Shown in pieces: positions 22,656-23,560 of a stretch of DNA of 23,560 nucleotides. Every line of letters begins with the position of its first letter. Position 1 is the first letter of the stretch. The notes under the pieces are model-generated. The model saw only the letters and a list, made by a program, of their open reading frames with translations. It did no database searches and had not been told where the DNA came from. The stretch is from a virus, in IMG/VR virus record IMGVR_UViG_3300025087_000299, positions 1 through 23,560 of that record. One strand, written 5' to 3'. The position numbers and the translations under genes were made by a program.

Positions 22656-23560
22656 TTACGCAAACGTAATGGCGGTACTGGCAACCAACTTGCCGCTTGG
22701 CATAACCAAAACGAGATACCACGTAGCCACACCCGATTCAACAATGTCGATGTCAATATCGCCGTCAGACTCACTAACCAATTCAAAGGACTTGGCAGCA
22801 CCAATGGCAACTTCTGTGCTATCATTGAATGAGGCAGTGGTCAGATCACTACCATCGGTCATGTCACTGGTGTTAGCAGTCCAATCCGCAACCCCAGCGG
22901 CGATAGCAATGTAACCCAAAGACACGTTCCCCGCGTCAACAGCGGGAAGAGCAGCCAAAGCGGTTGGGGCATCATCGTAAATCTGGGGAGACAGAGGAAC
23001 CTTAGTACTAACCGTACCGGCAGCATTTATCTGAACCAGAACCACACCGAATTTCGTAGCAGTAACAACGTGTGCGGCAGAGAAGACGAGTTCAACCGTT
23101 GCGGCTTTGGTATGACTTACGCCATTAATTAAGAAGGCAGAGGTCTGAGTTGTCTTGAACTTCTCAGGAGTTGCGTCAATCGCCAGATTTCCGTCCACGA
23201 CCAGAGAATTCCCCAGAGTCGGAGCGGAAGCGATAAGAAGACCGTCCGTACCAATGGCAGTTCCGCCAGACGGAGCGGTTGTAGCCAAACTGTCGCCGTT
23301 AGCATCATTGCTCAAATAGGCTTTGACAGCGCCACGCACAGCTAAATCGGCAGAATTCCCGTCAACGAGTTGAACACCAACGTTGATTGTATCTGCACCC
23401 TCAACGCCAACCACAAAGGTAGCGCCTAACGGAGCGCCGTCCAAAACATTCAGTTCGGCGGCGGTAGCGGTAACAGCCGTACCAGCGCCAGCACCAAGTT
23501 TGAAACCGCCATCGGCAATGACTAGTGTGTCAAGGTTCTTGTCAGACCCCAACACCACGG
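22656..23560 (-). CDS. Head-fibre-like structural protein (partial at window edge)
   Basis: At least 300 residues of an Ala/Val/Thr/Gly-rich beta protein are visible. Near the visible N-terminus is VTATAAELNVLDG, a motif common in phage fibre and fibre-like structural proteins; the C-terminal ~120 residues look like a compact beta domain (DIDIVESGVATWYLVLVMPS). The first complete codon at 23558 is GTG, but the frame is open to the edge, so the true start is probably outside. GC-richer codons match the capsid and tube genes and suggest a highly expressed virion protein. A head fibre is most likely from its position upstream of the protease; a tail fibre is less likely. Confidence 0.65.
   Translation of the reverse strand, partial: VVLGSDKNLDTLVIADGGFKLGAGAGTAVTATAAELNVLDGAPLGATFVVGVEGADTINVGVQLVDGNSADLAVRGAVKAYLSNDANGDSLATTAPSGGTAIGTDGLLIASAPTLGNSLVVDGNLAIDATPEKFKTTQTSAFLINGVSHTKAATVELVFSAAHVVTATKFGVVLVQINAAGTVSTKVPLSPQIYDDAPTALAALPAVDAGNVSLGYIAIAAGVADWTANTSDMTDGSDLTTASFNDSTEVAIGAAKSFELVSESDGDIDIDIVESGVATWYLVLVMPSGKLVASTAITFA

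Noticed and set aside
17-23411. Many plus-strand ORFs of 60-138 codons
   Set aside because: They lie opposite well-supported minus-strand genes, are low in complexity or basic/aromatic shadows of coding DNA, and lack consistent ribosome binding sites or known motifs.
1-23560. CRISPR arrays, tRNA or rRNA genes, insertion sequences
   Set aside because: No regularly spaced direct repeats, cloverleaf-like sequences or transposase genes were noticed on either strand by reading.

Overview
The window is a late (structural) region of a tailed bacteriophage or a closely related prophage. All credible genes lie on the minus strand, so transcription runs from high to low coordinates. Intergenic gaps are short, many stops and starts overlap (TAATG, ATGA), and most genes have strong AGGAGG-type ribosome binding sites. 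The DNA is AT-rich. The tape-measure sequence resembles those of Firmicutes phages and the homing endonucleases resemble ones known from Bacillus phages, so a Gram-positive host is plausible. That is an inference; no host gene is present. No tail sheath is visible between the capsid gene and the tape measure, which suggests a siphovirus-like tail.

Head end (23560 to about 16300): a head-fibre-like structural gene cut by the window edge; the C-terminal remnant of a homing endonuclease; a classical ferritin gene that seems to start at AUC; a free-standing homing endonuclease; a small ORF; a prohead protease fused to a scaffold, with an internal scaffold start; another small ORF; a second free-standing homing endonuclease; a probable capsid decoration protein; and the major capsid protein.

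Connector and tail end (16231 to 7164): a coiled-coil protein, head-tail connector candidates (one with Ig-like domains), an unrecognised 261-aa protein, a tail-tube-like protein, a LamG-like protein, a diverged second tail-tube-like protein with N-terminal 18-residue repeats, a small acidic protein, a likely tail assembly chaperone, a zinc-ribbon protein, a likely tail-completion protein and a holin-like membrane protein followed by an intrinsic terminator.

Last block (7086 to 1): a RuvC-like Holliday-junction resolvase translationally coupled to a complete tyrosine recombinase, then the tape-measure gene. The tape measure is split by a group I intron (3075-4312) that carries its own Vsr-like homing endonuclease. 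Splicing restores the conserved tape-measure frame. The gene runs off the window at position 1.

Three themes cross the region. (1) Invasion by related Vsr-like (EDxHD) zinc-finger homing endonucleases: one in the intron, two free-standing, one remnant. The C-terminal codons of the three outside the intron overlap the ribosome binding site of the next gene. (2) Strong RNA hairpins lie just after the stop codons of the genes that look most highly expressed. (3) An iron-storage protein, a resolvase and a recombinase sit inside an otherwise ordinary virion operon.
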